Below are positions 11,629 to 19,746 of a stretch of 64,000 nt of DNA, piece after piece. The DNA is from Actinomadura luzonensis. GTDB taxonomy: Bacteria > Actinomycetota > Actinomycetes > Streptosporangiales > Streptosporangiaceae. Numbering within the stretch: the first letter of the stretch is position 1; the number at the start of each line of letters is the position of its first letter. Location of the stretch: contig NZ_JAKRKC020000002.1 of the NCBI RefSeq assembly GCF_022664455.2, positions 2,046,001-2,110,000 of the forward strand, in the 5' to 3' direction. Both the position numbers and the translations under genes were made by a program. Below the pieces are notes generated by a model. It was not told the origin of the DNA and made no database searches. It saw only the letters and a program-made list of their open reading frames with translations.

Positions 11629-12916
11629 GGCCGTGCGGGTCGGCCGGCCGCAGCGCGAGGCCGGCGCCGCAGGCGCGGGCCAGCTCGGCGGCGATGGCCA
11701 GGCCGAGGCCGCTGCCCGGCACGTTCGCGTGCGTGCCCGACCGCCAGAAGCGGCCCAGCGCCTCGGCCCGCTCCTCCTCGCTCAGCCCCGGCCCGTCGTC
11801 GGTGACCCGCAGCACGCCGTCCGCCAGCGTGACCGTCACCGTGCCGCCCGGCGGGACGAACTTCTGGGCGTTGTCCAGGGCGATGTCGGCGATCCTGGCC
11901 GCCGCCTCCGGCACCTCGCCGTCCCCGGGGGCGACCAGGCGCAGGCCCTTGGCGGCGTACACCTCGCGCCACACCGCCAGCCGCGGCCCCAGCGCCACCG
12001 GACGGGACTCCAGCCCGGCCCCCGCCTCCACCTTGGCCAGCGCCAGCAGGTCCTCCACCAGCAGCGCCAGCCGGTCCAGCTCGGCCAGCGCCTCCTCGTA
12101 CTCGGGGCCGCCCTCGGCGCGCAGGTGCGGCTCCAGGTTCTCCAGCCGTAGCCCGAGCACGGTCAGCGGGGTGCGCAGCTCGTGCGAGGCGTCCGCGACG
12201 AAGGCCCGCTGCCGCTCCATCGCGCCCGCCACGGCGTCGGCCATCGCGTTGAAGCGCTCCTCCAGCCGCCGCAGCTCCGACGGCCCCGCCCCCGGATGCG
12301 CCCGCGCGTCCAGGCGGCCGCCCGCGATCGCCCGGGTGGTGCGGTCCAGCTCGGTGACCGGGCGCAGGATCCAGCGGGCCAGCCGCCGGGCCAGCACCGC
12401 GCCGAGCCCGAGCGCGGCCAGCGCGCCGAGCGCCAGCGCGCCCCACACCAGCGACACGTCCAGCCGGGCCCGGTCGGTCGGGGCCTGGAGCAGCACCACG
12501 CCCGAGAGCTGCGCGTCGCGGCCGGCCGGCTCGGCCAGCAGCACCCGGGACGGGCCGAACGGCGTCAGCGCCGGCAGCTCCTCGGTGGTGCGGCCGGACA
12601 ACGCCAGGCGGGTGGCGTCGCGGTCGTCGCCCGCGAAGGAGCCCGCCGCCACCCGCACCGAGCCGTCCCGGTCGCGGACCCGGACCGCCGCCCCGTACAG
12701 GTCGGCGTACCGGCGCACCTCCTCGACCAGGCCCGCGTAGTCGCCCTCGCGCGCCGCCTGGTCGGCCAGCTCCGCGAAGCGGGTGGCGTCGGCGCGGCGG
12801 TCGAGGAGCAGCCGGTTGGTGCGGTGCGAGGAGTACGCCCAGCCGAGCGGCACGGCCAGCGCCGTGATCAGGGTCGCGATCAGCGCCGTGAACGTGACCA
12901 CCAGGCGCGCGTTCAC
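11603..12916 (-). CDS. Two-component sensor histidine kinase
   Basis: A 437-residue membrane kinase. TM1 about 4-25 (LVVTFTALIATLITALAVPLG), an extracytoplasmic sensor of about 115 residues, TM2 about 147-170, a HAMP segment (RRLARWILRPVTELDRTT), then HisKA with H-box FVADASHELRTPLT. The catalytic domain has N-box DIALDNAQKFV, G1 VTDDGPGLS and G2 GSGLGLAIA. Start GTG 12916 overlaps the stop of the response-regulator gene (GTGA). The ligand is unknown; the MHS transporter in the same cluster suggests a carboxylate or related metabolite. Confidence 0.93.
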   Translation of the reverse strand: MNARLVVTFTALIATLITALAVPLGWAYSSHRTNRLLLDRRADATRFAELADQAAREGDYAGLVEEVRRYADLYGAAVRVRDRDGSVRVAAGSFAGDDRDATRLALSGRTTEELPALTPFGPSRVLLAEPAGRDAQLSGVVLLQAPTDRARLDVSLVWGALALGALAALGLGAVLARRLARWILRPVTELDRTTRAIAGGRLDARAHPGAGPSELRRLEERFNAMADAVAGAMERQRAFVADASHELRTPLTVLGLRLENLEPHLRAEGGPEYEEALAELDRLALLVEDLLALAKVEAGAGLESRPVALGPRLAVWREVYAAKGLRLVAPGDGEVPEAAARIADIALDNAQKFVPPGGTVTVTLADGVLRVTDDGPGLSEEERAEALGRFWRSGTHANVPGSGLGLAIAAELARACGAGLALRPADPHGLTVELRLP

Positions 12917-13578
12917 GCCGCCGAGCCCAGCCGGTAGCCCGTGCCCCGCAGGGTCTCCACCAGCCCGGGCCGGCCGGTCTTGGCGCGCAGCCCGGCCACG
13001 TGCACGTCCAGCGACCGCGACGCCGACAGCAGCGGGTCGCCCCAGACCTCGTCCAGGATCTCCTCGCGGCTGCGCACCACGCCCGGCTCCCTGGCCAGCA
13101 CCGCCAGCACGTCGAACTCGCGCCGGGTCAGCACCACCGGCTCCCCGGCCACCGTGACCTGCCGGGTCTCCAGGTCGATGCGCACGTCGCCGACCCGCAC
13201 CACGTCGTCGCGGCGCGGCCGGGGACGGGTGCCGCGCCGCACCACCGCCTCCATGCGGGCTATCAGCTCGGCCGTCCGGAACGGCTTGACGAGGTAGTCG
13301 TCGGCCCCCGACCGCAGGCCGCGCAGCACCTCGCGCTCCTCGGTGCGGGCGGTCACCACGATCAGCGGCACCGCCGACACCCGGCGCAGGCGGCGCAGCA
13401 CGTCGAGGCCGTCCATGTCGGGCAGGCCCAGGTCGAGCAGGACGAAGTCGGCGCCCCCCGCCAAACGGAGGGCGTCGACGGCGAGCCCCGCCCGGGTGAC
13501 CTGGTGGCCGTGCCGGGCGAGGGCGGTGGTCAGCGCGGCGGCGAGCCGATCGTCGTCCTCGACCAGCAGAACTCGCAT
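12913..13578 (-). CDS. OmpR/PhoB-family response regulator
   Basis: A 221-residue regulator. Receiver domain with acidic pocket EDDD (7-10), phosphoacceptor Asp49 (LLDLGLPDMDG), Thr76 and Lys98 (LVKPF). The winged-helix output domain, about 125-218, includes VLTRREFDVLAVLAREPG and VHVAGLRAKTG. It is paired with the overlapping kinase gene. It begins 9 bp after the MHS transporter stop and also has its own TAACCT box 6 nt before ATG (13585-13590), which overlaps the transporter's TAA stop; a leaderless internal promoter is possible. Confidence 0.94.
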   Translation of the reverse strand: MRVLLVEDDDRLAAALTTALARHGHQVTRAGLAVDALRLAGGADFVLLDLGLPDMDGLDVLRRLRRVSAVPLIVVTARTEEREVLRGLRSGADDYLVKPFRTAELIARMEAVVRRGTRPRPRRDDVVRVGDVRIDLETRQVTVAGEPVVLTRREFDVLAVLAREPGVVRSREEILDEVWGDPLLSASRSLDVHVAGLRAKTGRPGLVETLRGTGYRLGSAA

Positions 13579-13587
13579 GCTGCCAGG

Positions 13588-14913
13588 TTAGACGCGTTCC
13601 GGCACGGCCTCCGCCGCCTGCCGCTCGGCCCGGGACAGGGCGGCGTCCCTGGTCTCGCGCATGAACAGGTACACGAGGAGCGAGACCGCGGCGCAGCCGG
13701 AGACGTACCAGAAGAAGCCGGACTCGACGCCCGCGTCCTTGAACCACAGCGCCACGTACTCGGCGGTGCCGCCGAACAGCGCGTTCGCGATCGCGTACGG
13801 CAGCGCCACGCCGAGCGCCCGCACCCCCGTGGGGAACAGTTCGGCCTTCACCACCGCGTTGATCGAGGTGTAGCCGGTCACGATGACCAGCCCGGTCAGC
13901 GACAGGACCAGCGCGCCCCCGAACCCGCTCGCCCCGCCGAGCGCCGTCATCAGCGGCACCGTCCCGAGCATCGACCCGATCCCGAACGTGATCAGCAGCG
14001 GCCGCCGCCCGATCCGGTCCGACAGCGCCCCGGCGAGCGGCTGCAGGCACATGAAGACGAACAGCGCGCAGAAGCTCACCAGCGTGGCCGTCTCCTTCGG
14101 CAGGCCCGCGGTGTTCGACAGGTACTTGGTGAGGTACGTCGTGTACGTGTAGTACGCCACCGTGCCGCCCATGGTCAGGGCGATCACCAGCAGCGCCTCC
14201 TTCTTGTGCGCCAGCAGGCCGCGGATCGTGCCCCGGCCCTCGGTCCCGTCGGCGCGCTCCTCCTCGTCGTACGCCTCGGTCTCCAGCAGGCTGCGGCGCA
14301 GGTAGAACACGACGGCGGCGGCCACCGCGCCGACCACGAACGGGATGCGCCAGCCGTAGGAGCTCAGCGCCTCCTTGGTCATCGTGTTCTGCAGGATGAT
14401 CTGCAGGCCGAGGCCGACGAGCTGGCCGGCGGTCATCGACACGTACTGGAAGCTGGAGGCCAGGCCGCGGCGGCCGCGCGGGGTCGCCTCGGTGAGGTAC
14501 GTGGCGCTGGCCGCGTACTCGCCGCCCACCGACAGGCCCTGGAGCAGGCGGGCCACGACCAGCACCAGCGCGCCGAAGTAGCCGACCGACTCGTACGTGG
14601 GCGCGATCGCGATCAGCAGCGCGCTGGCCGACATCAGCGTCACGGTGAGCGTCAGCGCCGCCTTGCGGCCCTTGCGGTCGGCGTAGCGGCCGAGCAGCCA
14701 GCCGCCGAGCGGGCGCATGAAGAAGCCGACGGCGAAGATGGCGGCGGTGTTGAGCAGCTTGGCCGTGTCGTCGCCGTCAGGGAAGAACGCCGCGGCGAAG
14801 TAGACGGCGAAGCTGCTGTAGACGAACCAGTCGTACCACTCGACCAGGTTGCCGACGGAGCCGCCGGCCACCGCCTTCCACGGCACGCGGGCCCTGCTGA
14901 CGTCGGGGCTCAC
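13588..14913 (-). CDS. MFS transporter of the metabolite:H+ symporter (MHS) family
   Basis: A 441-residue, 12-TM symporter. MHS hallmarks: SVGNLVEWYDWFVYSSFAVYF at the N-terminus, GFFMRPLGGWLLGRYADRKGRKAA after TM2 and RLLQGLSVGGEYAASATYL in TM4-5. Relatives include KgtP (alpha-ketoglutarate), ShiA (shikimate) and ProP (osmolytes); substrate cannot be assigned from sequence. A GTG start at 14913 follows AGGAGG with 7-nt spacing. The two-component genes lie directly downstream on the same strand, so this looks like a transporter co-expressed with its sensor. Confidence 0.9.
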   Translation of the reverse strand: MSPDVSRARVPWKAVAGGSVGNLVEWYDWFVYSSFAVYFAAAFFPDGDDTAKLLNTAAIFAVGFFMRPLGGWLLGRYADRKGRKAALTLTVTLMSASALLIAIAPTYESVGYFGALVLVVARLLQGLSVGGEYAASATYLTEATPRGRRGLASSFQYVSMTAGQLVGLGLQIILQNTMTKEALSSYGWRIPFVVGAVAAAVVFYLRRSLLETEAYDEEERADGTEGRGTIRGLLAHKKEALLVIALTMGGTVAYYTYTTYLTKYLSNTAGLPKETATLVSFCALFVFMCLQPLAGALSDRIGRRPLLITFGIGSMLGTVPLMTALGGASGFGGALVLSLTGLVIVTGYTSINAVVKAELFPTGVRALGVALPYAIANALFGGTAEYVALWFKDAGVESGFFWYVSGCAAVSLLVYLFMRETRDAALSRAERQAAEAVPERV

Positions 14914-15038
14914 TGGGGTACCTCCTGGGGCCGGGGGAGTGCTTGCAGGTCAGAGCCTCACCCCAGAAGGATGTTCGGACAAGGGAGGCGGCCCGAGATC
15001 TAACGTCCGCTTAACATCGCCGCCTTACGGAGGAAATA

Positions 15039-17417
15039 TCACCGCAACGGGGGGTTGGCGTTCTTCGCCCGTTCCAGGGCGAGGTCGGCCCACCACTGGC
15101 CTGCCTCCGGCGCGACGACGCCCCGCTCAGGGTCCTTCTCGCCGGTCGTGCCGCGCCGGCACCGGCCGTCGGAGCTGCCCGGACGGGCGATCCACAGATA
15201 GGCGTCCACCAGCTCGTCGCCGGTCTCGGTCGTCGGACGGTCGCCGACGCCCCTGCCGGGCGGGTTGCACCAGGTCTGCGGGTCGGCGTAGTGCCGGGCC
15301 GGGGACCAGGAGCCCTGGCCGTTGCGCGCGGTGTCGAGGACGAAGTGCGGCAGCTCGGCCGGTTTCACCGTGGCGTCGGGCGGGCAGGCGGCACGGCCGG
15401 CCCGGCGGAGGGCGACGCACGCCGAGAGCTGCTTCCCGGACGCGACCGCCTTCTCCGTGCGCTGATAGGCGGCGGTGTTGAGGAAGAAGCCGTCGGCCTC
15501 GTCCACGCCCGCCTTCAGCAGCCGCTCGGCCATGAGGTCGGTCGGAGGGTAGAGGCCCTGGCCGCCGTCGAGGTAGACGGCGGTGCGCGGGTTCGCCTTC
15601 AGGCTCCGGGCGGCCGCGCGGACGTCCTGGTAGCGCCGCTCGGCGGAGCCCTGGGGGTCGCAGTCCTTCGTGCCCGGCAGCTTGACCAGGCTGCCGGGCT
15701 CCAGGACGACCACGGCCGGCGCCTCGCCGATCTGGCCCGCGATGCCCTTGATCCAGCTCTGGTACGTCTCCAGCTCGGCGACGGACGCGGAACGGCAGTC
15801 GCTGCCCGGCATGCGGTTGATCAGGAAGACGGGGACGGCGCTCCCGCGCGCGGCGTTCTCCACGGCCGCGGCCACCTTGTCGCGGACCTCCGGGGCGCCG
15901 AGCCGGATGGCGTGCGGGACCTTGGCCAGCTTGTCCATGAGGGCGGCGTCCTCCGGGCGGTCGGCGCGCCACAGCTCGGCCTGCTTGGCGGCGCCGGGCT
16001 CGTCGGGGGAGTAGAAGGCGACCGGGCCGCCGGCGCGCAGCGGGTTGCCCGGCGCGGACGCCTGCCCGGACGAGCGGGTGGCCGCCCGGGTCGCCCCGGC
16101 CGTCGTGCCGCCCGTCGCCCCGCCCGTCGCCCCGGCCGTCGCCCCGGCCGTCGTGCCGGCCGTCTGGCGCGGGGCCGGGGAGGCGTCGGGGGAGCCCGCG
16201 CCCTGCCACACCAGCGCCGCCGACACCCCGGCCGCCGCCACCACGACGGCCGCCGCCCCGGCCAGGACCCTTTTCCGCCGCCGGCTCCCGTCCCCACCGT
16301 CGCCCGCCGCGACGGCGGGCGACGCGCCCGGACGGCCGGGCCCGGAGCCCGCCGCCCCCGGCTCGGTCCCTCCTGCCTGCCCGCCACCGGGCGCCCCCGC
16401 CTGGCGGCCACTCGCCGCCCCCGCTTGCTCGCCACCCGCCGCTCCCGTCGGCATGGCAGGAGTGGAGGGCATAGAGGAGGAGGCGGCGGGCGTGGAGGGA
16501 GTGGCTGGTGTGGACGGGGTGAGGCCCCGCGTGCCCACGTCGGCCCGCTCGGGCTGGGTGGACGGGGTGGCGGGCGTGGGGGCGGCCGGCGGGGGGACGC
16601 CCGGTGGCAGGGCCGACGGGTTGGCGGCGCTCAGCCGGTCCAGCAGCTCCTGCGCCGTCGGCCGGTGCGCCGGGTTCTTGGTGAGCGCCGCCTCCACCAG
16701 CTCGCGCAGCGGCCCCGGCAGCCCGCGCAGGTCCGGCGGCCCGTTGACGATCCGCAGCAGGACCGTCGGCACCGACCCCGTCCCGAACGGCGACCCGCCC
16801 CCCGCCGCGAACGCCACCGTGCACCCCCACGAGAAGATGTCCGACGGCGGCCCCACCCGCGACCCCGACACCTGCTCCGGCGACATGTACGCCGGCGTCC
16901 CCACGATCGCGCTGCTCATCTCCGTCCCGGCGAAGCGCGCGATGCCGAAGTCGATGACCTTGGGCCCCACCTGCGAGAGCAGCACGTTGGACGGCTTGAG
17001 GTCGCGGTGCACCACGCCCGCCCCGTGGATGGCCCGTAACGCCACCGCCACCGCCGCGGCCAGCCCGTCCAGCGCGGACCCGCGCAGCGGCCCGGACGCC
17101 CGCACGGCCTCCCCGAGGCTCGGCCCCTCGACGTACTCGGTGACCAGGTAGGCCGTCTCGCCCTCCACGTCCGCGTCCAGGACGGGCGCGGTGCAGAAGC
17201 GGGCGACCCGCCGCGCGGCCGCCACCTCACGGGCGAAGCGGCGGCGGAAGCCGGGGTCGGCGCTCATCCTGGCGTGGATCAGCTTGACCGCCACCCGGGT
17301 GCCGTCCGGCCCCTGGCCCAGGTAGACGGTCCCCATGCCGCCCTCGCCCAGCCGGCCCAGCAGCGCGTACGGCCCGGCCTGGCGCGGATCCCCGTCGCGC
17401 AACGCCTCCAAGGTCAT
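15039..17417 (-). CDS. Receptor Ser/Thr kinase with extracellular GH6 cellulase-like domain lacking the catalytic acid
   Basis: A 792-residue protein. Intracellular kinase about 16-275 with GEGGMG, Lys45, HRDLKPSN (Asp139), DFG and SPE motifs. A Pro/Thr/Ala/Gly linker, one TM helix (about 382-405) and a Thr-Ala-Gly repeat linker (about 415-440) follow. The C-terminal domain (about 448-785) is clearly glycoside hydrolase family 6: LINRMPGSDC (Asp540), YLDGG (Asp617), FVLDTARNGQGSW (Asp695), WCNPPGRGVGDRPTTETGD and DAYLWIARPGSSDG. In the signature LEPDSL the proton-donor Asp is Gly575 (LEPGSL, codon 15693-15695). The kinase probably senses cellulose or other glucan rather than cutting it. Codon 127 is TTA. 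Confidence 0.93.
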   Translation of the reverse strand: MTLEALRDGDPRQAGPYALLGRLGEGGMGTVYLGQGPDGTRVAVKLIHARMSADPGFRRRFAREVAAARRVARFCTAPVLDADVEGETAYLVTEYVEGPSLGEAVRASGPLRGSALDGLAAAVAVALRAIHGAGVVHRDLKPSNVLLSQVGPKVIDFGIARFAGTEMSSAIVGTPAYMSPEQVSGSRVGPPSDIFSWGCTVAFAAGGGSPFGTGSVPTVLLRIVNGPPDLRGLPGPLRELVEAALTKNPAHRPTAQELLDRLSAANPSALPPGVPPPAAPTPATPSTQPERADVGTRGLTPSTPATPSTPAASSSMPSTPAMPTGAAGGEQAGAASGRQAGAPGGGQAGGTEPGAAGSGPGRPGASPAVAAGDGGDGSRRRKRVLAGAAAVVVAAAGVSAALVWQGAGSPDASPAPRQTAGTTAGATAGATGGATGGTTAGATRAATRSSGQASAPGNPLRAGGPVAFYSPDEPGAAKQAELWRADRPEDAALMDKLAKVPHAIRLGAPEVRDKVAAAVENAARGSAVPVFLINRMPGSDCRSASVAELETYQSWIKGIAGQIGEAPAVVVLEPGSLVKLPGTKDCDPQGSAERRYQDVRAAARSLKANPRTAVYLDGGQGLYPPTDLMAERLLKAGVDEADGFFLNTAAYQRTEKAVASGKQLSACVALRRAGRAACPPDATVKPAELPHFVLDTARNGQGSWSPARHYADPQTWCNPPGRGVGDRPTTETGDELVDAYLWIARPGSSDGRCRRGTTGEKDPERGVVAPEAGQWWADLALERAKNANPPLR
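16090..16164 (-). repeat. Short tandem repeats coding a Thr-Ala-Gly linker
   Basis: Degenerate 12-base units (variants of ACGGCCGGGGCG on the coding strand) encode the tetrapeptides TAGT, TAGA, TGGA and so on between the TM helix and the GH6-like domain. Length variation between strains would be expected. It is coding sequence, not a mobile or CRISPR repeat. Confidence 0.7.
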
Positions 17418-17425
17418 AAACCGTC

Positions 17426-17435
17426 AGGTTAACCT
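17426..17435. promoter_or_regulatory. AGGTTAACCT palindrome before the receptor-kinase gene
   Basis: A perfect 10-bp palindrome whose minus-strand reading contains TAACCT, a possible -10 box 8 nt before the ATG at 17417. It could be a leaderless promoter with an overlapping operator. A GGGAGG exists but lies about 16 nt from the ATG, too far for a good ribosome site. Confidence 0.35.
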
Positions 17436-17459
17436 CCCTGTCAGGACCACGGGAGGGGG

Positions 17460-18482
17460 TCACAGCTCCAGACGCCAGGTGTGCCACTCGTCCAGCAGCC
17501 GGAACCCCATCGCCTCGTTGATGGCCAGCATGTGGGCGTTGGAGGTGGCGTTCCAGGTGATGACGCGTTCGAGATGCGGCTCGCGCTCGCGCAGCCACAG
17601 CAGGTTGGCGAGCTTGACGAGCAGCCCCAGGCGGTGGCCCCGGTGCTCGCGCAGCACCGCCGTGTCCGCCTGGCCGCCCCAGCCGTCGGCGCGGTCGGCG
17701 CGCAGGAAGATCCGCGTGTAGGCGGCGGGCGCGCCGTCGGCGTCGCGGCGCGCGATCGTGGTGTAGCAGGTCTGGCCGCCCGCGGCGACGCTCAGCTCGC
17801 GCTCGCGGACCCGCTCGGGCGTGTACGCGCTGGCCTCCACGGCGGCGTCGCGCGGGGCGTCGTTCATGCCGTCGAGCAGCGTGACCAGGTCGTCCAGCCA
17901 CTCCGGGCCGGCCGGCCCCACCCACTGCTCCAGCGAGTAACCCGGCACCCGCGGCACCATGGCCTCCAGCGCCGCCCAGTCGGCCGTGCGCAGGTCGAGC
18001 GTGCGGCGGGCCTCGCTGACCGAGGTCGTCATGCCGTGCGCCCGCGCGAACCGCGCGCCGACGCCCGTGCTGGGCGTCTCGGTGAACAGCAGCCGCCTGC
18101 CGTGCGCCCGGGCCCGCCCCACGGCGTGCGCGAACAGCTCGCCGCCCAGCCCGCGCCCGCGCCGCTCCGGCCGCACCACCAGCGGGTACAGCACCGCCGC
18201 CTGGGTGTTGTCGAGGAGCGGCAGGCCCAGCCCGTAGCCGCCCGCCACCTTGCCGTCCTGCCCGCCGCTCTGCCCGCCGCCCTGGCCGTGCCCCTGCCCG
18301 CCGCCTTCCGTCACCGCCCACAGCTCCACCCGCTGGTCCGGCCGCTCGACGCCGAAGCTCTGCCGGAAGCGGGGCAGCGCCATGAGGGGGCCCGGATCGT
18401 GGGCGTTGGCCGCCACGTACGCGTCGTGCAGGTCCGCGACCAGGCTCTCGTCCTGGCCGAGGGGGATGGGCTGGATGCTCAT
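17460..18482 (-). CDS. Tandem-GNAT acetyltransferase
   Basis: A 340-residue protein with two GNAT folds. The N-terminal copy has the acetyl-CoA loop VVRPERRGRGLGGELFAHAVGRA; the C-terminal copy has a degenerate loop AVLREHRGHRLGLLVKLAN and ends with NATSNAHMLAINEAMGFRLLDEWHTWRL. Two-domain GNATs of this size include mycothiol-synthase-like and antibiotic-acetylating enzymes; substrate unknown. An odd Gly/Gln-rich insert (GQGHGQGGGQSGGQDG) interrupts the first domain. The start is ATG 18482; a longer start at 18524 reads through the spacer to DUF2630 and is less likely. Confidence 0.85.
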   Translation of the reverse strand: MSIQPIPLGQDESLVADLHDAYVAANAHDPGPLMALPRFRQSFGVERPDQRVELWAVTEGGGQGHGQGGGQSGGQDGKVAGGYGLGLPLLDNTQAAVLYPLVVRPERRGRGLGGELFAHAVGRARAHGRRLLFTETPSTGVGARFARAHGMTTSVSEARRTLDLRTADWAALEAMVPRVPGYSLEQWVGPAGPEWLDDLVTLLDGMNDAPRDAAVEASAYTPERVRERELSVAAGGQTCYTTIARRDADGAPAAYTRIFLRADRADGWGGQADTAVLREHRGHRLGLLVKLANLLWLREREPHLERVITWNATSNAHMLAINEAMGFRLLDEWHTWRLEL

Positions 18483-18533
18483 CCGACCAGCAAAGCGCAC
18501 CCGCGACGGCCCCGGCCACCGCATTTCCCCGCC

Positions 18534-18779
18534 CTACTGGCGGTAGTTCTCCACCTGCCCGGCCGGGCGCACCGCGGCCCCGTCCGGGTCCTCGCCCGCG
18601 CCGCGCCGGGCCCGGCGCTGCCGCAGCAGGTCCCAGCACTGGTCGAGAGCCGTCTCCAGCTCCTTGACCCGGTTGTGCTCCTCGTCCGTCGTCACCTCGC
18701 CGGCCGTCAGCTTCTCGCGCAGCCGGTGCTCCTCGTCGACCAGGGAACTGATCCTGGTCAGAATCTCGTCGTCACGCAT
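18534..18779 (-). CDS. DUF2630 small protein
   Basis: An 81-residue acidic helical protein matching DUF2630: ILTRISSLVDEEHRLREKL, then HNRVKELETALDQCWDLLRQRRARR. Function unknown; it is conserved in actinomycetes. The minus-strand TAGAGT box (18786-18791) is 6 nt from its ATG, with no ribosome site, so the mRNA is probably leaderless. The GNAT gene follows 51 bp downstream on the same strand. Confidence 0.9.
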   Translation of the reverse strand: MRDDEILTRISSLVDEEHRLREKLTAGEVTTDEEHNRVKELETALDQCWDLLRQRRARRGAGEDPDGAAVRPAGQVENYRQ

Positions 18780-18785
18780 GCGAAG

Positions 18786-18809
18786 ACTCTAATCCGAACG
18801 TGATAGAAC
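18786..18809. promoter_or_regulatory. Back-to-back leaderless promoters (DUF2630 / DDAH-like gene)
   Basis: Within a 37-bp divergent gap, TAGAGT (minus strand, 18786-18791) lies 6 nt before the DUF2630 ATG, and TAGAAC (plus strand, 18804-18809) lies 7 nt before the ATG at 18817. Both fit the leaderless -10 layout, though TAGAAC lacks the final T. The -35 regions would overlap, so the two promoters may compete. Confidence 0.5.
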
Positions 18810-18816
18810 ACGCCCT

Positions 18817-19563
18817 ATGTCTGGTATCGCGCTGGTAAGGAAGCCCGGCCCCCGCATCGCCGAGGGCATCGTCACCCACCTCCAGCGCGAGCCCGTGGAC
18901 CCCGTCAAAGCCCTCGACCAGCATGACGCCTACGTCGCCGCGCTGGAGGCGGCCGGCCGCCGGGTCGTGTACGCCGACCCCGCCGACGACCTGCCCGACG
19001 CGCCGTTCGTCGAGGACACGGTCGTGGTGTCGGGACGGGTGGCGGTGCTGACCCGGCCGGGCGCGGCCGAGCGGCGGCCCGAGGTGGAGTCCGTGGCGCG
19101 GGCCGTACGCGACCTCGGGCTGAAGACCGTGATGATCGCCCGGCCCGGCACGCTCGACGGCGGCGACGTGCTCCAGTCCGGCCCCGTCGTGTACGCCGGC
19201 CGCTCCGCCCGCACCAACGACGAGGGCATCGGCCAGCTCACCGCCCTGCTGCCGGAGCGGCGCGTCGTGCCGGTGAACGTGCGCGGCGTCCTGCACCTGA
19301 AGTCCGCCGTGACGGCCCTGCCCGACGGCACGCTCATCGGCGACCCCCGCCACGTGGACCTGCCCGGCCTGCTGGTGCCGCCGGAGGAGCCGGGCGCCCA
19401 CGTCGTGCCGCTGGACGGCTCCCGCGTGCTGCTGGCCGCCTCCGCGCCGCGCACCGCCGCGCTCCTGGAGAGCCGCGGCCTCGACGTGACGACGGTCGAC
19501 ATCTCGGAGTTCGAGAAGCTCGAAGGCTGCGTGACCTGCCTCAGCGTGCTCGTCGACGACTGA
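18817..19563 (+). CDS. ddaH: Dimethylarginine dimethylaminohydrolase family protein
   Basis: A 248-residue guanidino-group-modifying hydrolase. DDAH motifs in order: HDAYVAALEAAGRRV, FVEDTVVV (substrate acid), GTLDGGDVL, LHLKSAVTAL (catalytic His) and EGCVTCLSVLV (catalytic Cys near the C-terminus). The reaction for the family is hydrolysis of methylated arginine, or arginine, to citrulline plus amine. It is divergent from DUF2630 and apparently monocistronic. A second amidinotransferase-fold gene lies at 38321, so one of the two may have a different guanidino substrate. Confidence 0.9.
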   Translation: MSGIALVRKPGPRIAEGIVTHLQREPVDPVKALDQHDAYVAALEAAGRRVVYADPADDLPDAPFVEDTVVVSGRVAVLTRPGAAERRPEVESVARAVRDLGLKTVMIARPGTLDGGDVLQSGPVVYAGRSARTNDEGIGQLTALLPERRVVPVNVRGVLHLKSAVTALPDGTLIGDPRHVDLPGLLVPPEEPGAHVVPLDGSRVLLAASAPRTAALLESRGLDVTTVDISEFEKLEGCVTCLSVLVDD

Positions 19564-19564
19564 T

Positions 19565-19583
19565 CTTCTCGCTATGTGAGAAG
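19565..19583. terminator. Hairpin after the DDAH gene
   Basis: CTTCTC and GAGAAG arms (6 bp perfect) flank a 7-nt loop, starting 1 nt after the TGA. No T-run follows, so it may be a weak terminator or a protein-binding site upstream of the leuA promoter. Confidence 0.35.
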
Positions 19584-19610
19584 CGGGACTGCGCATCGCG
19601 GGACGTCTGG

Positions 19611-19692
19611 TAGCGTTCATGTCATGCTGCGCGGGCTCCTTCTTAGCTGCCGCGGCGGGGGCCTGTAAGGCCGGCTCCCTCGCCGCGGAGCC
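19611..19692 (+). promoter_or_regulatory. leuA leader: promoter box and leucine attenuator
   Basis: TAGCGT (19611-19616) lies 7 nt before the ATG of a 14-codon leader ORF rich in Leu codons. After the leader stop, GGCTCC (19673-19678) pairs with GGAGCC (19687-19692). Alternatively CCGCGGCG inside the leader ORF (19650-19657) pairs with CGCCGCGG (19681-19688), which removes part of the first stem. Two mutually exclusive folds controlled by ribosome position at Leu codons is classical transcription attenuation; LEU-type leaders before actinobacterial leuA are known. I see no T-run, so the exit signal may be Rho-dependent or translational. Confidence 0.7.
19624..19668 (+). CDS. leuA leader peptide MLRGLLLSCRGGGL
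   Basis: A 14-residue ORF with five Leu, three in a row read by CTC-CTT-CTT; CTT is unusual in DNA this GC-rich. It ends in TAA at 19666-19668, 78 bp before leuA. No ribosome site precedes the ATG; a TANNNT box 7 nt upstream suggests a leaderless start. The Leu cluster would stall the ribosome when charged tRNA-Leu is low. Confidence 0.75.
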   Translation: MLRGLLLSCRGGGL

Positions 19693-19746
19693 AGTCATGC
19701 GCGTCGGCCGCTTTCTTCCGAACCGTCCGACGAGGAGCGAACCGAC

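Noticed and set aside
16090..16164. Possible mobile repeat
   Set aside because: Degenerate in-frame units encoding a flexible linker; no target duplication or transposase.
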